Assembly: GCA_040222875.1 (NCBI GenBank)
Contig: JAVKCG010000034.1
Location: forward strand, 186,001-250,000
Length of the DNA stretch: 64,000 nucleotides
From: JAJCYL01 sp040222875
GTDB taxonomy: Bacteria; Bacteroidota; Bacteroidia; Cytophagales; Cyclobacteriaceae
Reading direction: 5' to 3'
Shown here: one piece after another, positions 1 to 9,400 of the stretch
Position numbering within the stretch: the first letter of the stretch is position 1
How the letters are laid out: the number at the start of each line of letters is the position of its first letter
Position numbers and translations under genes: made by a program
Notes under the pieces: generated by a model
The model's input: only the letters and a program-made list of their open reading frames with translations
Databases searched by the model: none
Told to the model about the DNA's origin: nothing

Positions 1-192
1 CTTTGATTAGTTCAATTAATCCTAAAAATCTTTCATAATTAATTATCTTGTGATTGTTTTCCAATATGAGCTATCACTTTCCAAATGCGGGATTTGAGTT
101 AGTGTCAGTTTAATAATGATAGATAAATCCATGACACAGGTTACTATTTGTGATGTTGTTGTATTAAAACAAAAGTTTCGGCTTTTTTGGTA

Positions 193-732
193 ATGAAAGA
201 TCATGAAATTCTTGCCAGGATAGGTAAGGGTGATGAGGGGGCTTTGGATTACCTGTATAAGAAGCATTATCGGATGATGACAAAAATTGTGTTATCCAAT
301 AATGGTACGGAAGAAGAAGCAAAGGATATTTACCAGGATGCGCTCATTGTTTTTTGGCAAAAGGCAGTAAAAGGCAACCTTGTGTTGACATCGAAAATCA
401 GCACATTCATTTATAGCATATGCCTTAACCTCTGGCGAAAAGAACTTGAGCGAAAGAGTAGATTAGTTAATGAAGAAAAAGACGGACAGGCAAGTCAAAA
501 TTTTGAAGCGAAAGAGCAACAAAAAATTATTCATGAATGCATTGGCGAATTAGGTGATACATGTAAAAGAATTTTAACTTATTACTATTTCGATGGTATG
601 AATATGAACGAGATCGCTGAAAAATTGAACTTTGCCAATACTGACACGGCTAAAACGAAAAAATATAAGTGCAAAAAAAGATTAGATCAATTGATTAAAA
701 CGCGGTTTTCTTCGAACGACTTTCTTGACTAG
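193..732 (+). CDS. ECF-type RNA polymerase sigma factor
   Basis: Small sigma-70 family factor of about 179 residues. Region 2 is seen at about residues 18-85 (LYKKHYRMM, then AKDIYQDALIVFWQK), and region 4 at about 115-170, with a helix-turn-helix reading FDGMNMNEIAEKL. It should direct core RNA polymerase to a small regulon, probably after an envelope signal. A TTG lies two codons upstream at 187; I prefer the ATG at 193. The next gene starts 3 bases after the stop and encodes a membrane protein with an anti-sigma-like N-terminus, so the two probably form a sigma/anti-sigma pair. No convincing promoter was seen in bases 1-192. The family call is firm; the regulon is unknown. Confidence 0.9.
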   Translation: MKDHEILARIGKGDEGALDYLYKKHYRMMTKIVLSNNGTEEEAKDIYQDALIVFWQKAVKGNLVLTSKISTFIYSICLNLWRKELERKSRLVNEEKDGQASQNFEAKEQQKIIHECIGELGDTCKRILTYYYFDGMNMNEIAEKLNFANTDTAKTKKYKCKKRLDQLIKTRFSSNDFLD

Positions 733-735
733 GCT

Positions 736-1638
736 ATGACGAACAGCAATTATTCATCAATGGTGGAGCGATATCTGGATGGCGATATGGCTCAAAATGA
801 GATTTCTGAATTCGAACAGTTAATCGAACAAGATCCACTCTTAAAAAGTGAATTGAATTCGCAGCAACAAGTAATCCAAGGAATCCAAAACTATCGCCAG
901 ACGCAATTAAAAATGCGACTGGATAATATTGATGTTACCCCTGGTTTGTTTGAAACCATTGCAAGTAATACAATTACCCAAATCGCAACAGGTGTTGCCA
1001 TTACAGGATCATTGGTTATTGGAGGGTACTATCTTTTGCAACCAAACGAAAAAAATCAATTAACGGAGATCAGCATTGAACCAAAGACTATCCCTTTTAG
1101 TAGTTCAAAGTTCCAAATTGAGAAATTAAATGCTGCTCCACTGGTAGATATCCCCGAACTGCAACATCAAGAAGAAACGGTCAAAGAAGCTATCCCTGAA
1201 TCGAACCCGACAACAAACGAAACTGATGTCAACAAGGAGGCAGCAACGCTAAACCCAACTATCGTGTCCCCTATGTTAGCGGATACCGGATCCACAACGG
1301 ATGACAATTCTATTATTGTGGATGTTGATAATCCAACCCTTCCCAATCAAGTCAACCAGGAAGAATCTATTGAAGTGGAAACTGTTAATGATAGCAAGCC
1401 AGATTACCGATATAAGTTTAGCGACAACAAGCTGTTCCTTTTTGGCGATTTTGGTGGTGTCCCTTATGAAATCATCGAGATCAATAACAGGTCAGGAAAG
1501 CGCCTGTTCTTGTACCATGGAGAAACGTACTATAGAATCCATAACTCTGTAACTAAAATTTCACAACTTCAATCAGTTACTAACATTGAGCTGATTAACG
1601 AACTCAACATCCTCCGGTCGAATAAATCCGAACAGTAG
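736..1638 (+). CDS. anti-sigma-like single-pass membrane protein
   Basis: 300 residues. The first 65 residues (VERYLDGDM, then EISEFEQLIEQDP) resemble the cytoplasmic helical segment of Bacteroidota anti-sigma factors and lack a zinc-binding HxxxCxxC motif. One membrane segment lies at about residues 78-100 (ATGVAITGSLVIGGYYL). A Pro/Thr/Asn/Glu-rich linker spans about 120-225, and the last 75 residues are a predicted periplasmic domain (KLFLFGDFGGVPYEIIEIN). The gene follows the sigma factor by 3 bases, so the pair is probably cotranscribed and this protein probably restrains the sigma factor. The topology and position are seen; the anti-sigma role is inferred. The C-terminal domain was not recognised. 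Confidence 0.7.
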   Translation: MTNSNYSSMVERYLDGDMAQNEISEFEQLIEQDPLLKSELNSQQQVIQGIQNYRQTQLKMRLDNIDVTPGLFETIASNTITQIATGVAITGSLVIGGYYLLQPNEKNQLTEISIEPKTIPFSSSKFQIEKLNAAPLVDIPELQHQEETVKEAIPESNPTTNETDVNKEAATLNPTIVSPMLADTGSTTDDNSIIVDVDNPTLPNQVNQEESIEVETVNDSKPDYRYKFSDNKLFLFGDFGGVPYEIIEINNRSGKRLFLYHGETYYRIHNSVTKISQLQSVTNIELINELNILRSNKSEQ

Positions 1639-1673
1639 TCTTTTGAGTAACAAGTACTAACTACTTTTGGAGT

Positions 1674-2570
1674 ATGGCCACTTCTGATAAGAAAGTCCGT
1701 AAGAAAAAGCTGGGCAGCTACCCGTTGGTCAGTGTTGTTTTCAGCATAACCATTTCTCTATTCGTAATAGGGCTTTTAGGGTTGATGGTTATCTACAGCA
1801 AAGGGTTAACTGATTTGATCAGGGAAAATGTTGAAATACAGGTTTTTTTAAACAAGCACATTACCGAGAACGAAAAAATCAAGCTCAGCAAAACATTTTC
1901 ATCTAAAGACTATGTTTTGATGAAAGACGGCAGCCCAATGTTGGAGCTCATAAATAAAGAAGATGCTGCCCAACAATTCATTGAAGAAACCGGTGAAGAT
2001 TTCACTGAATTCATCGGTGAAAACCCGCTGCGTGATGTGCTAATAATAAAGATTAACCCAGATTTTCACACTGCTGAGAAAATGGAAAAGGTTAAATCAG
2101 AAATTGAATCTGAAAGGGGTGTATATGAGGTTGCATACGTTGAAAATCTGATTGACAGTATTAATACCAACCTCGCAAAAATTTCGGTTGTTCTTGGAAG
2201 CTTTGCTTTAATCCTAATTCTGATCGTGGTTGTTCTTATCAACAATACCATAAAGTTGGCACTGTTCTCACAAAGATTTTTAATTAGGAGCATGCAACTT
2301 GTTGGGGCCACGGCTGCATTTATTAAACGTCCATTTTTAACAAGGGCCGTCTATTATGGGTTGATATCCGGATTGATGGCATCAGTTATGCTTTTTGCTT
2401 TATCGATGTACGCCAATACCAGAATCGAAGATTTAAGTATGGTTCAAAATCCTGAATATTTCATCATTTTAGCTGTGACCCTTATTGTATCTGGTATCAT
2501 GGTTGGTCTGTTAAGTACGTACAGGGCCATCAATAAATACCTTAAAATGTCGCTTGATCAATTATACTAA
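1674..2570 (+). CDS. ftsX: cell division ABC transporter permease FtsX
   Basis: 298 residues, the usual length for FtsX. It is the membrane partner of the FtsE ATPase; in other bacteria the FtsEX complex activates peptidoglycan hydrolases at the division site. The protein has a cytoplasmic basic N-terminus (KKVRKKKLGSYPLV), TM1 at about residues 20-43, an extracytoplasmic domain at about 45-160, and three more membrane segments at about 165-190, 220-245 and 260-285. The C-terminal half matches the FtsX fold, including SQRFLIRSMQLVGAT before the TM pair. The ATG at 1674 is the clear start. ftsE is not in the window. The next gene starts 2 bases downstream, consistent with an operon continuing through ribF. 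Confidence 0.93.
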   Translation: MATSDKKVRKKKLGSYPLVSVVFSITISLFVIGLLGLMVIYSKGLTDLIRENVEIQVFLNKHITENEKIKLSKTFSSKDYVLMKDGSPMLELINKEDAAQQFIEETGEDFTEFIGENPLRDVLIIKINPDFHTAEKMEKVKSEIESERGVYEVAYVENLIDSINTNLAKISVVLGSFALILILIVVVLINNTIKLALFSQRFLIRSMQLVGATAAFIKRPFLTRAVYYGLISGLMASVMLFALSMYANTRIEDLSMVQNPEYFIILAVTLIVSGIMVGLLSTYRAINKYLKMSLDQLY

Positions 2571-2572
2571 CA

Positions 2573-2791
2573 ATGAGTTCTAAAGAAAATAATACCCTGC
2601 CATTCGGTCGTAAAAACTATATAATTATGATTGCGGGAATACTGACCCTCATCCTGGGTTTCACTGTGATGTCGCTGGATGATGAGCAATATGGTTTTGG
2701 TTTCCTCGGCCTTACACTAGGGCCCATCATAGTTATGATCGGTTTCATAATTGAGTTCTTCGCTATTCTACATAAGCCTAAAAAGGATTAA
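2573..2791 (+). CDS. DUF3098 family small membrane protein
   Basis: 72 residues with two membrane segments at about 17-35 and 44-65. The pattern FGRKNYIIMIAGILTLILGF followed by a short DDEQYG loop and a second hydrophobic stretch is typical of DUF3098 proteins. These commonly sit beside ftsX in Bacteroidota, from general knowledge of the group. The function is unknown. The stop codon shares one base with the start of uppP, so translation is probably coupled. Confidence 0.85.
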   Translation: MSSKENNTLPFGRKNYIIMIAGILTLILGFTVMSLDDEQYGFGFLGLTLGPIIVMIGFIIEFFAILHKPKKD

Positions 2792-3582
2792 TGACCTGGA
2801 TTGAGGCAGTCATTCTTGGAATACTCCAGGGCCTGACTGAATTTTTACCCGTTAGCAGTAGTGGTCATATAGAAATCGGTTCCGTTTTATTAGGAACAGA
2901 GGTCTCCAATAACCTTCTTTTTTCGATTGTGGTGCATGCGGCAACAGCCCTTAGTACAATTATTGTTTTCAGAAATGACATTCTGGAAATAATCAAAGGG
3001 CTCATCAAATTTACATGGAATGACGAGGTTCAATTTGCACTTAAGATCATAATATCCATGGTGCCAGTGGGTATTGTGGGGGTACTTTTTGAAGATCAAA
3101 TAACTTCATTATTTACTGGACAAATTATGTCAGTCGGTTCCATGCTGCTAATCACCGGAACCCTATTAATCTTCACCCATTTTCAAAAAGATCACTCTCG
3201 GGAAATTAGCTATATCAGTGCACTAATAATAGGGCTGGCCCAGGCATTTGCAATTATGCCAGGCATTTCAAGATCTGGGGCGACAATCGCTACAGCACTT
3301 CTTTTAAAAACAAAAAAGGAAAGTGCTACCAAATTTTCATTCTTGATGGTCCTGATACCAATAATGGGGGCAACACTTTTAAAAGTATTAGACCTCTCAA
3401 ATAACGTTAATGCAAGCAATGATATTTCTGGTCTTGCACTCACTGCGGGATTTTTGGCGGCACTAATCTCGGGGCTGCTGGCCTGCCAATGGATGATCGC
3501 CATTGTCAAAAAAGGGAAATTGACCTACTTTGCTTTTTACTGTTTACTTGTTGGAGGAATCGCCATAATAAGCCAATTATAA
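2791..3582 (+). CDS. uppP: undecaprenyl-diphosphate phosphatase
   Basis: 263 residues, matching the BacA/UppP family. The enzyme removes a phosphate from undecaprenyl diphosphate to recycle the lipid carrier for peptidoglycan and other surface polymers, and its activity confers bacitracin resistance. The first signature, EFLPVSSSGH, is at residues 17-26 and contains catalytic Glu17 and His26. The second, GISRSGAT, is at about residues 158-165 and contains the conserved Arg. About seven hydrophobic segments are present. Its start overlaps the preceding stop by one base and truB follows 4 bases later. Placement with ftsX suggests coordination of division and envelope growth. Confidence 0.95.
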   Translation: MTWIEAVILGILQGLTEFLPVSSSGHIEIGSVLLGTEVSNNLLFSIVVHAATALSTIIVFRNDILEIIKGLIKFTWNDEVQFALKIIISMVPVGIVGVLFEDQITSLFTGQIMSVGSMLLITGTLLIFTHFQKDHSREISYISALIIGLAQAFAIMPGISRSGATIATALLLKTKKESATKFSFLMVLIPIMGATLLKVLDLSNNVNASNDISGLALTAGFLAALISGLLACQWMIAIVKKGKLTYFAFYCLLVGGIAIISQL

Positions 3583-3586
3583 ACCA

Positions 3587-4294
3587 TTGATAATAGCCGC
3601 TCCGAAATCTGACTTATCAAAAATCGACTTTCAGGAAGGGTGTGTTATTCCCGTCGATAAAGATTTAGAATGGACTTCTTTCGATGTAGTAAACAAAATC
3701 AGAAGGTATTTACCAGTGAAGAAAGTAGGTCATGCCGGGACTTTGGATCCGTTAGCTACCGGCCTGGTATTGCTATGTTCTGGTAAATACACCAAGCGGT
3801 TGAATGAATTGATGGGGCAAAAAAAAACCTATGAGGGAATGATCGTTTTAGGAAAGACAACACCCTCTTATGACCTCGAAACTGAAGTTGAGTATTCCGG
3901 AGATACAAGCAATTTGAGTGAAGATCAAATTATCGAAGCTTCGAAAACGTTCATTGGTGAAATTAGCCAGGTGCCACCCCTATATTCTGCAATTAAGGTA
4001 AAGGGTGAAAGGGCATACAAAAAGGCCAGAAAAAAAGAAGATCATAAGTTAGAACCGAGGCAAATTAATATTGAGCTTTTCGAAATTGACCGGATAGAAT
4101 TACCAAACGTCTATTTTCGGTTGATTTGTTCCAAAGGCACTTATGTTCGCAGCCTTGCAAGAGACCTGGGTGAAAAACTAAATGTTGGTGCCTACCTTGG
4201 CGCCCTTAGAAGAACAGCAATTGGTAATTTTGCTGTTTCCGATGCCTGGAAAGTGCATGATTTTGTGGAACGATACGAAGAGGTACCCCGATGA
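3587..4294 (+). CDS. truB: tRNA pseudouridine(55) synthase
   Basis: 235 residues. TruB converts U55 of the tRNA T-loop to pseudouridine. The catalytic motif HAGTLDPLATG is at about residues 49-59, with Asp54 as the nucleophile. The second conserved block, CSKGTYVRSLARDLG, is at about 185-199. The best start is a TTG at 3587, four bases after the uppP stop; no in-frame ATG exists between that stop and the conserved core. The C-terminus is short, without a PUA domain, as is usual in Bacteroidota. The last four bases overlap the ribF start (ATGA). Confidence 0.94.
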   Translation: MIIAAPKSDLSKIDFQEGCVIPVDKDLEWTSFDVVNKIRRYLPVKKVGHAGTLDPLATGLVLLCSGKYTKRLNELMGQKKTYEGMIVLGKTTPSYDLETEVEYSGDTSNLSEDQIIEASKTFIGEISQVPPLYSAIKVKGERAYKKARKKEDHKLEPRQINIELFEIDRIELPNVYFRLICSKGTYVRSLARDLGEKLNVGAYLGALRRTAIGNFAVSDAWKVHDFVERYEEVPR

Positions 4295-5229
4295 GAATTA
4301 TTGAAAACCTTAAAGATTTTCCGAAGGATCAATATTCAGTGGTGACAAGTGGCACTTTTGACGGGGTGCATTTTGGCCACCAGGAAATACTGCATCGGGT
4401 AGTGCAGACTGCCAAAGACCACAATGGGTTAAGCAGTGTGCTCACATTTTGGCCCCATCCGCGGTTTGTTTTGAGTAAAGATTCTACAGACCTTAAACTA
4501 CTTACAACTTTTCAGGAGAAGGCGCAGTTGATTGAAAAAGCGGGTATTGACTTTATAGTCAAGATTCCTTTTACCAAAGAGTTTTCCAAATACAGCTCTT
4601 CAAGGTTTATTGAAGAAATCCTCGTTGAGGGATTAAACCTTAACAAATTAGTCATAGGTTACGACCATCGATTTGGCAGAAACCGCGAAGGGTCTTTTGA
4701 ATACCTGAAAGAAAATAGCTCCCAGCTAGGTTTTGAAGTTGAAGAAATACCCGAACAGGATATTGATGATATCGCCGTAAGCTCTACTAAAATCAGGGAG
4801 GCACTATTGGCTGGTGATATTAAAACCGGCAACGAATATTTGGGCAGGAGCTACAGCATAAAGGGAACAATCATTGAAGGCGAAAAGATCGGGAGAAAAA
4901 TCGGATACCCAACCGCTAATATTCATGTAGATGAGAGCTATAAGCTAATTCCGGGTGATGGCATTTATGCGGTGAGATCAACCATTGAAGAATCCGCTTA
5001 TGATGGTATGCTCTACATCGGCCCCCGCCCAACCCTGAATGGTCAGCATCGATCCATCGAAGTCAACCTCTTCGATTTTGACAGAGACATTTATGGAAAA
5101 GAAATTGAAATTCAATTTATCGAGGCAATAAGAAAAGATGCCAAATTTGAGAATCTTGAACAATTGAGCCAGCAACTCAATAAAGACAAGGAGATAGCCT
5201 TGAAATTACTCTCAGCTACTTCGCATTAA
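4291..5229 (+). CDS. ribF: bifunctional riboflavin kinase / FAD synthetase
   Basis: 312 residues. It phosphorylates riboflavin to FMN and adenylylates FMN to FAD. The N-terminal nucleotidyltransferase domain has GTFDGVHFGH at residues 21-30 and a later AVSSTKIREAL block. The C-terminal flavokinase domain has GRKIGYPTANI at about residues 201-211. The start overlaps the truB stop by ATGA, a common pairing in many bacteria. The last 14 bases overlap the 3' end of the convergent folE gene, leaving no room for a separate terminator. Confidence 0.95.
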   Translation: MRIIENLKDFPKDQYSVVTSGTFDGVHFGHQEILHRVVQTAKDHNGLSSVLTFWPHPRFVLSKDSTDLKLLTTFQEKAQLIEKAGIDFIVKIPFTKEFSKYSSSRFIEEILVEGLNLNKLVIGYDHRFGRNREGSFEYLKENSSQLGFEVEEIPEQDIDDIAVSSTKIREALLAGDIKTGNEYLGRSYSIKGTIIEGEKIGRKIGYPTANIHVDESYKLIPGDGIYAVRSTIEESAYDGMLYIGPRPTLNGQHRSIEVNLFDFDRDIYGKEIEIQFIEAIRKDAKFENLEQLSQQLNKDKEIALKLLSATSH

Positions 5230-5908
5230 TATAATTCAGAAACTCCTTCTTCGTATTCTCATCATCAAATTTACCGCTGAAGTATGCAGTTCCGGTTTTG
5301 CTGTTGGTATCCGCTACCCCACGGCTTGAAACACACATGTGATTGGCATCAACGACTACGGCCACATCTTCTGTTTGTAACACACTCCTTAATTCTTCAG
5401 CAATCTGTATGGTCATTCTTTCCTGCACCTGAGGGCGTTTGGCGAAATATTGCACTATTCTATTAATTTTCGAAAGCCCTATCACCTTACCGCTTGAAAT
5501 ATAGGCAACATGTACTTTGCCATAAATTGGTACGAAATGATGCTCACAATGTGAGTAGAAAGTGATGTCTTTCTCAACCACCATTTCTTTGTAGTTGAAC
5601 TTATTCTCGAATAATGTTGCCTTAGGCTTGTTCTTTGGGTTCAATCCGCTGAAAGCCTCCTTCACAAACATCTTTGCAACCCGATGAGGTGTCCCTTTCA
5701 AGCTATCATCCTCCAAATCCAACCCCAGAATCTGCATGATTTCCTTAAAATGCTTCTGGATCAATTCGATTTTCAGGTCGTCATCTAATTCGAAGGCATC
5801 CGGTCTTAATGGAGTATCCGAGGACGTTGCCACGTGGTCATCCCCAAAGTCATCGACCGTTAAGTTTTCAATCTCCGTGGTATTCGACAAAGTTTCTTTC
5901 AGTTTCAT
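5216..5908 (-). CDS. folE: GTP cyclohydrolase I
   Basis: 230 residues. It converts GTP to 7,8-dihydroneopterin triphosphate, the first step to folate and, through QueD, to queuosine. Zinc ligands are seen as Cys121 and His124 (CEHHFVPIYG) and Cys192 (HMCVSSRG). The signature GLSKINRIVQYFAKRPQVQE spans residues 144-163. An acidic N-terminal extension of about 40 residues precedes the core. The first 41 bases overlap the 3' end of queD in another frame, so the genes are probably translated from one mRNA. The 3' end overlaps ribF tail to tail. Confidence 0.95.
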   Translation of the reverse strand: MKLKETLSNTTEIENLTVDDFGDDHVATSSDTPLRPDAFELDDDLKIELIQKHFKEIMQILGLDLEDDSLKGTPHRVAKMFVKEAFSGLNPKNKPKATLFENKFNYKEMVVEKDITFYSHCEHHFVPIYGKVHVAYISSGKVIGLSKINRIVQYFAKRPQVQERMTIQIAEELRSVLQTEDVAVVVDANHMCVSSRGVADTNSKTGTAYFSGKFDDENTKKEFLNYINAK

Positions 5909-6278
5909 AAAGTGTTACTTTGAGATCAAGCGACTGATCAATCTGTTTTCTGAGTATTTCCCAAATCACCACAGCAATATTTTCTGCCGTAGGGTTTAGG
6001 TCACTGAATTCTTCAGTGTCGAGATTGAGATTCTTATGATCAAATTTTAGAACAATACTTTTCTTGATGAGGTCACTCAGCTTTTTCATATCATAAACAA
6101 AGCCGGTATCGGGGTTAGGGTCACCAGTTAATTGCACAATCAATTCATAATTGTGGCCATGATAATTGGGGTTGTTGCACAGCCCGAAAACCTGTTGGTT
6201 CTTTTCATCAGACCAATTCGGGTTATGTAACCTATGTGCGGCATTAAAATGCTCCTTCCTGAAAACCGAGACACTCAT
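5868..6278 (-). CDS. queD: 6-carboxytetrahydropterin synthase (QueD/PTPS family)
   Basis: 136 residues. QueD converts the FolE product to 6-carboxy-5,6,7,8-tetrahydropterin for queuosine synthesis. Zinc ligands are His15 (FNAAHRL), His40 and His42 (NYHGHNY). The catalytic Cys34 sits in VFGLCNNP, and a conserved FDHKNLN motif follows. The spacing FGLCNNPxYHGHNY fits the QueD type rather than eukaryotic PTPS, though substrate choice is inferred. The gene is upstream of folE and overlaps it by 41 bases, so consecutive enzymes of one pathway are encoded together. Confidence 0.9.
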   Translation of the reverse strand: MSVSVFRKEHFNAAHRLHNPNWSDEKNQQVFGLCNNPNYHGHNYELIVQLTGDPNPDTGFVYDMKKLSDLIKKSIVLKFDHKNLNLDTEEFSDLNPTAENIAVVIWEILRKQIDQSLDLKVTLYETERNFVEYHGD

Positions 6279-6429
6279 TCGTTGCTTGTAACAGTAATGT
6301 TTATTATTTGTTTCAATTTGGATTGCAAAATGGCGACAAAGTTACATTAGATGCCACTAACTCTAGATTATGACGTAAGAACGACATCTATCAGCCTGAA
6401 ATACGGTGAAAAAAGTCCACCAGACTGCA

Positions 6430-9400
6430 TTACTCCTTTATCAAAACGGCATCTAACGCCATCTCTTCAATCTTTGAATTAAAGGTCTGAAGATCGTTAT
6501 CGATGAGGGCATCATAATCCTGCCTGATTGTACTATACTGGGATTGCAAATCTTCCCATCGTTCCAGCATGCCCCCCGTTGGTGCATTGTGTTCATCCAC
6601 AATTACCCTAAATAAACGCACCAGATGATTAGTAAAAACCCGTCGGTAATTGATTTCATCCTGGGTCACTTTAATTTTATTTTGAACAAGCCGGCCTTCC
6701 AGTTCAGTTAGTTTATTGTTGAATTCATCCGTAAAGTTTTTGAGTTCTGCATGCTTTTCATGTCCACCCGATCGCTCAATAATGCCGGCAGTCTGTTCCC
6801 TGATTGATCGGATATTTCTTACAACATCCTGCGACTCATTCAGCAATTCAATGACCTCCTTTTCAAGATCAAACTTCTTTTGATAATCTGCTGTGGTGAT
6901 TTCCGTCCACCGCGGATCGGCTTTTATAGTCGTTGATTTAATATCTGACCAATCTCCAGATGTGAGTTCAACCGTATAATCTCCAGGAACTGCAATTGGC
7001 CCTGGCGCATTATCAGCACTAAAATCCATCGCAACGAAATCCTCTACCAGATTTGACGGAGGGTAAGTCAAATCCCATGATATTTGATTGAAACCTTCCA
7101 TAGCTTCCAATTTGAGCTGGTTTTTGCCCTCTACTGGGTTCGTTGACCACTGCCTTACAATTATTCCATTTGCGTCCTTAATTATTAATTGCAGGCTGTC
7201 TGGTACAGCATTCAGGTAAAAATTTATTTTAAGAGGCAATCCATCCCATCCCCCGACATTAGTCCTATAGGTTGCCCTTGGCTTATATAAAAATTTGCCC
7301 TTTGCCATCAATTCAGTGTTTAATCGGTGAAGGGGGCTTAGATCATCCAAAATCCAAAATGCCCTACCCTGTGTGCTGAGTACCAAATCTTGATTATGCA
7401 CTTCCATATCCGTGATCGGAACAACAGGCATGTTTAATTGGAAAGATTGCCATGAGGTACCGTCATTAAAAGAGACGTACAAGCCGAATTCTGTCCCTGC
7501 ATATAACAAACCTTTTCGGTCAGGATCTTCTGCGATAGTCCTCACAAAATGGTTTGTTGGAATCCCGTTATTGTCGGTGATCAAATTCCAGGATTCACCA
7601 TAATTATTGGTTCTAAAAATGTATGGCTTGAAGTCATTGTCCCTGTATCGGTAAACGGCAGCAAAGGCCCTTCCAGGTTCGTGTGCAGATACTTCGATTT
7701 TATTTACCGTTCCCTCTGATGGCATACCTGATGGAGTGATGTTTTTCCAGTTCTGGCCGCCATCCCTGGTTATGTGGATCAGCCCATCATCAGAACCTGC
7801 CCAAATTTCCCCGGCATTATGTGGCGATTCCTCAAGCGCAAAAACAGTTGAATATATTTCTACTCCGGTGCCATCATGTTGAATGGGACCCCCGGGAATG
7901 TCATGATACTTATCTAAGGCCTGGGTTAAATCAGGGCTGATTACTTCCCAGGTTTGTCCGTTGTTATTCGACCTATGTACCACATTGGAGCCCATATAAA
8001 GCTCACTTGTGTTATGCCGAGATACAAAAATTGGGAAATTCCATTGCCAGCGATATTTCAAATCCCGTTGCTCTGTTCCTTCGGTGTAATGTGGGTAAGC
8101 CGTCATTTGAAGCCTCTGACCAGTATTGCGGTTGACATATGTGATTTCGCCACTGTAAGTTCCTGAATAAATAATATTAGGGTCATCCGGATGAATAGCG
8201 ACATCTCCACTTTCTCCTCCGCCAACATTAAACCACTGTTCAGTATCGCTTACAGAAGGGAGATACTGACTTGGGACAGATATTGTTGTATTGTCTTGCT
8301 GACCTGCATATAACCGATAAGGGAATTGATTATCTACGGTAACCCTATAAAATTCTGATGTTGGCTGGTTCAACAACGTTGACCAGGTGATGCCTCCGTT
8401 TACGCTCACATTCGATCCACCATCGTTGCACTGGATCATAATGTCACTATTGTTGGGGTTAATCCACATACCGTGGTTATCTCCATGGGGTGTTGAAATT
8501 CTTTCAAAATCGTTTCCCCCATCAACTGATTTCCAAAATCTTACATTGTTGCAGTATACAGTATTTTCATCTTGAGGATCGGCAGTGAGGTGGGTATAGT
8601 ACCAACCCCGCTGCAACAAATTATGGTTATTGGTTAAGTGCTTCCAACTCTTGCCATAATCGTCTGATCTGTAGAGACCTTTAGTATCCTCGCTATCAGT
8701 AACTATTAGTGCCCACACTCTACCACTTTTTGCAGGTGATGCCTCCACAGCAATCCTACCTAATTCACCTGTTGGGAGTCCACCCTCTAGTTTTTCCCAG
8801 TCATCCCCACCATTGGTTGTTTTATAAACACCACCTTCAACGCCACCATCAATCATCGTCCATGGCTTTCGTTCACCCCTCCAGGCTGCTGCATAGAGAA
8901 TCCTCGGATTTTTGGCATCGATAGATAAATCCACAACGCCTGTTCCGTTGCTTATGAACAAAACCTTGGTCCATGAAGCGCCACCATCTTTACTCCTAAA
9001 AACACCCCTCTCTTCGTTGGAACCAAAGATATTCCCCAGGGCGGCTACATAAATTATATCCGGATTTTTGGGGTGGATGATGATATCCGCAATTTGTCCG
9101 GCGTTTTTTAGTCCACTGAAAGACCATGTGTTGCCCTCATCAATTGACTTGTAAACCCCAACTCCGGCAGAAACATTGCCCCTTGCACAAGCTGACCCTG
9201 TACCAGCAAAAATCACATTGGGATCAGAAGTTGCAACTGCTATAGCACCCATAGAGCCAGCATCAATTTGTCCGTCACTTACATTGTTCCATGTTGTGCC
9301 AGCATCATCTGTTTTCCATACTCCACCACCAGTTGTGCCCATAAAAAAAGTGAATGGCTTTTCCGGGATTCCTGCTACTGCAGTTGACCTACCGCCTCTG

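Noticed and set aside
1301..1552. 83-codon plus-strand frame inside the anti-sigma-like gene
   Set aside because: It is a shadow in another frame of a gene with clear domain structure and has no motif.
6409..6430. AGTCCACCAGACT-like words at about 6414, 17435 and 25540 as a shared regulatory motif
   Set aside because: The matches are short and partial, and the positions relative to genes differ, so chance similarity cannot be excluded.
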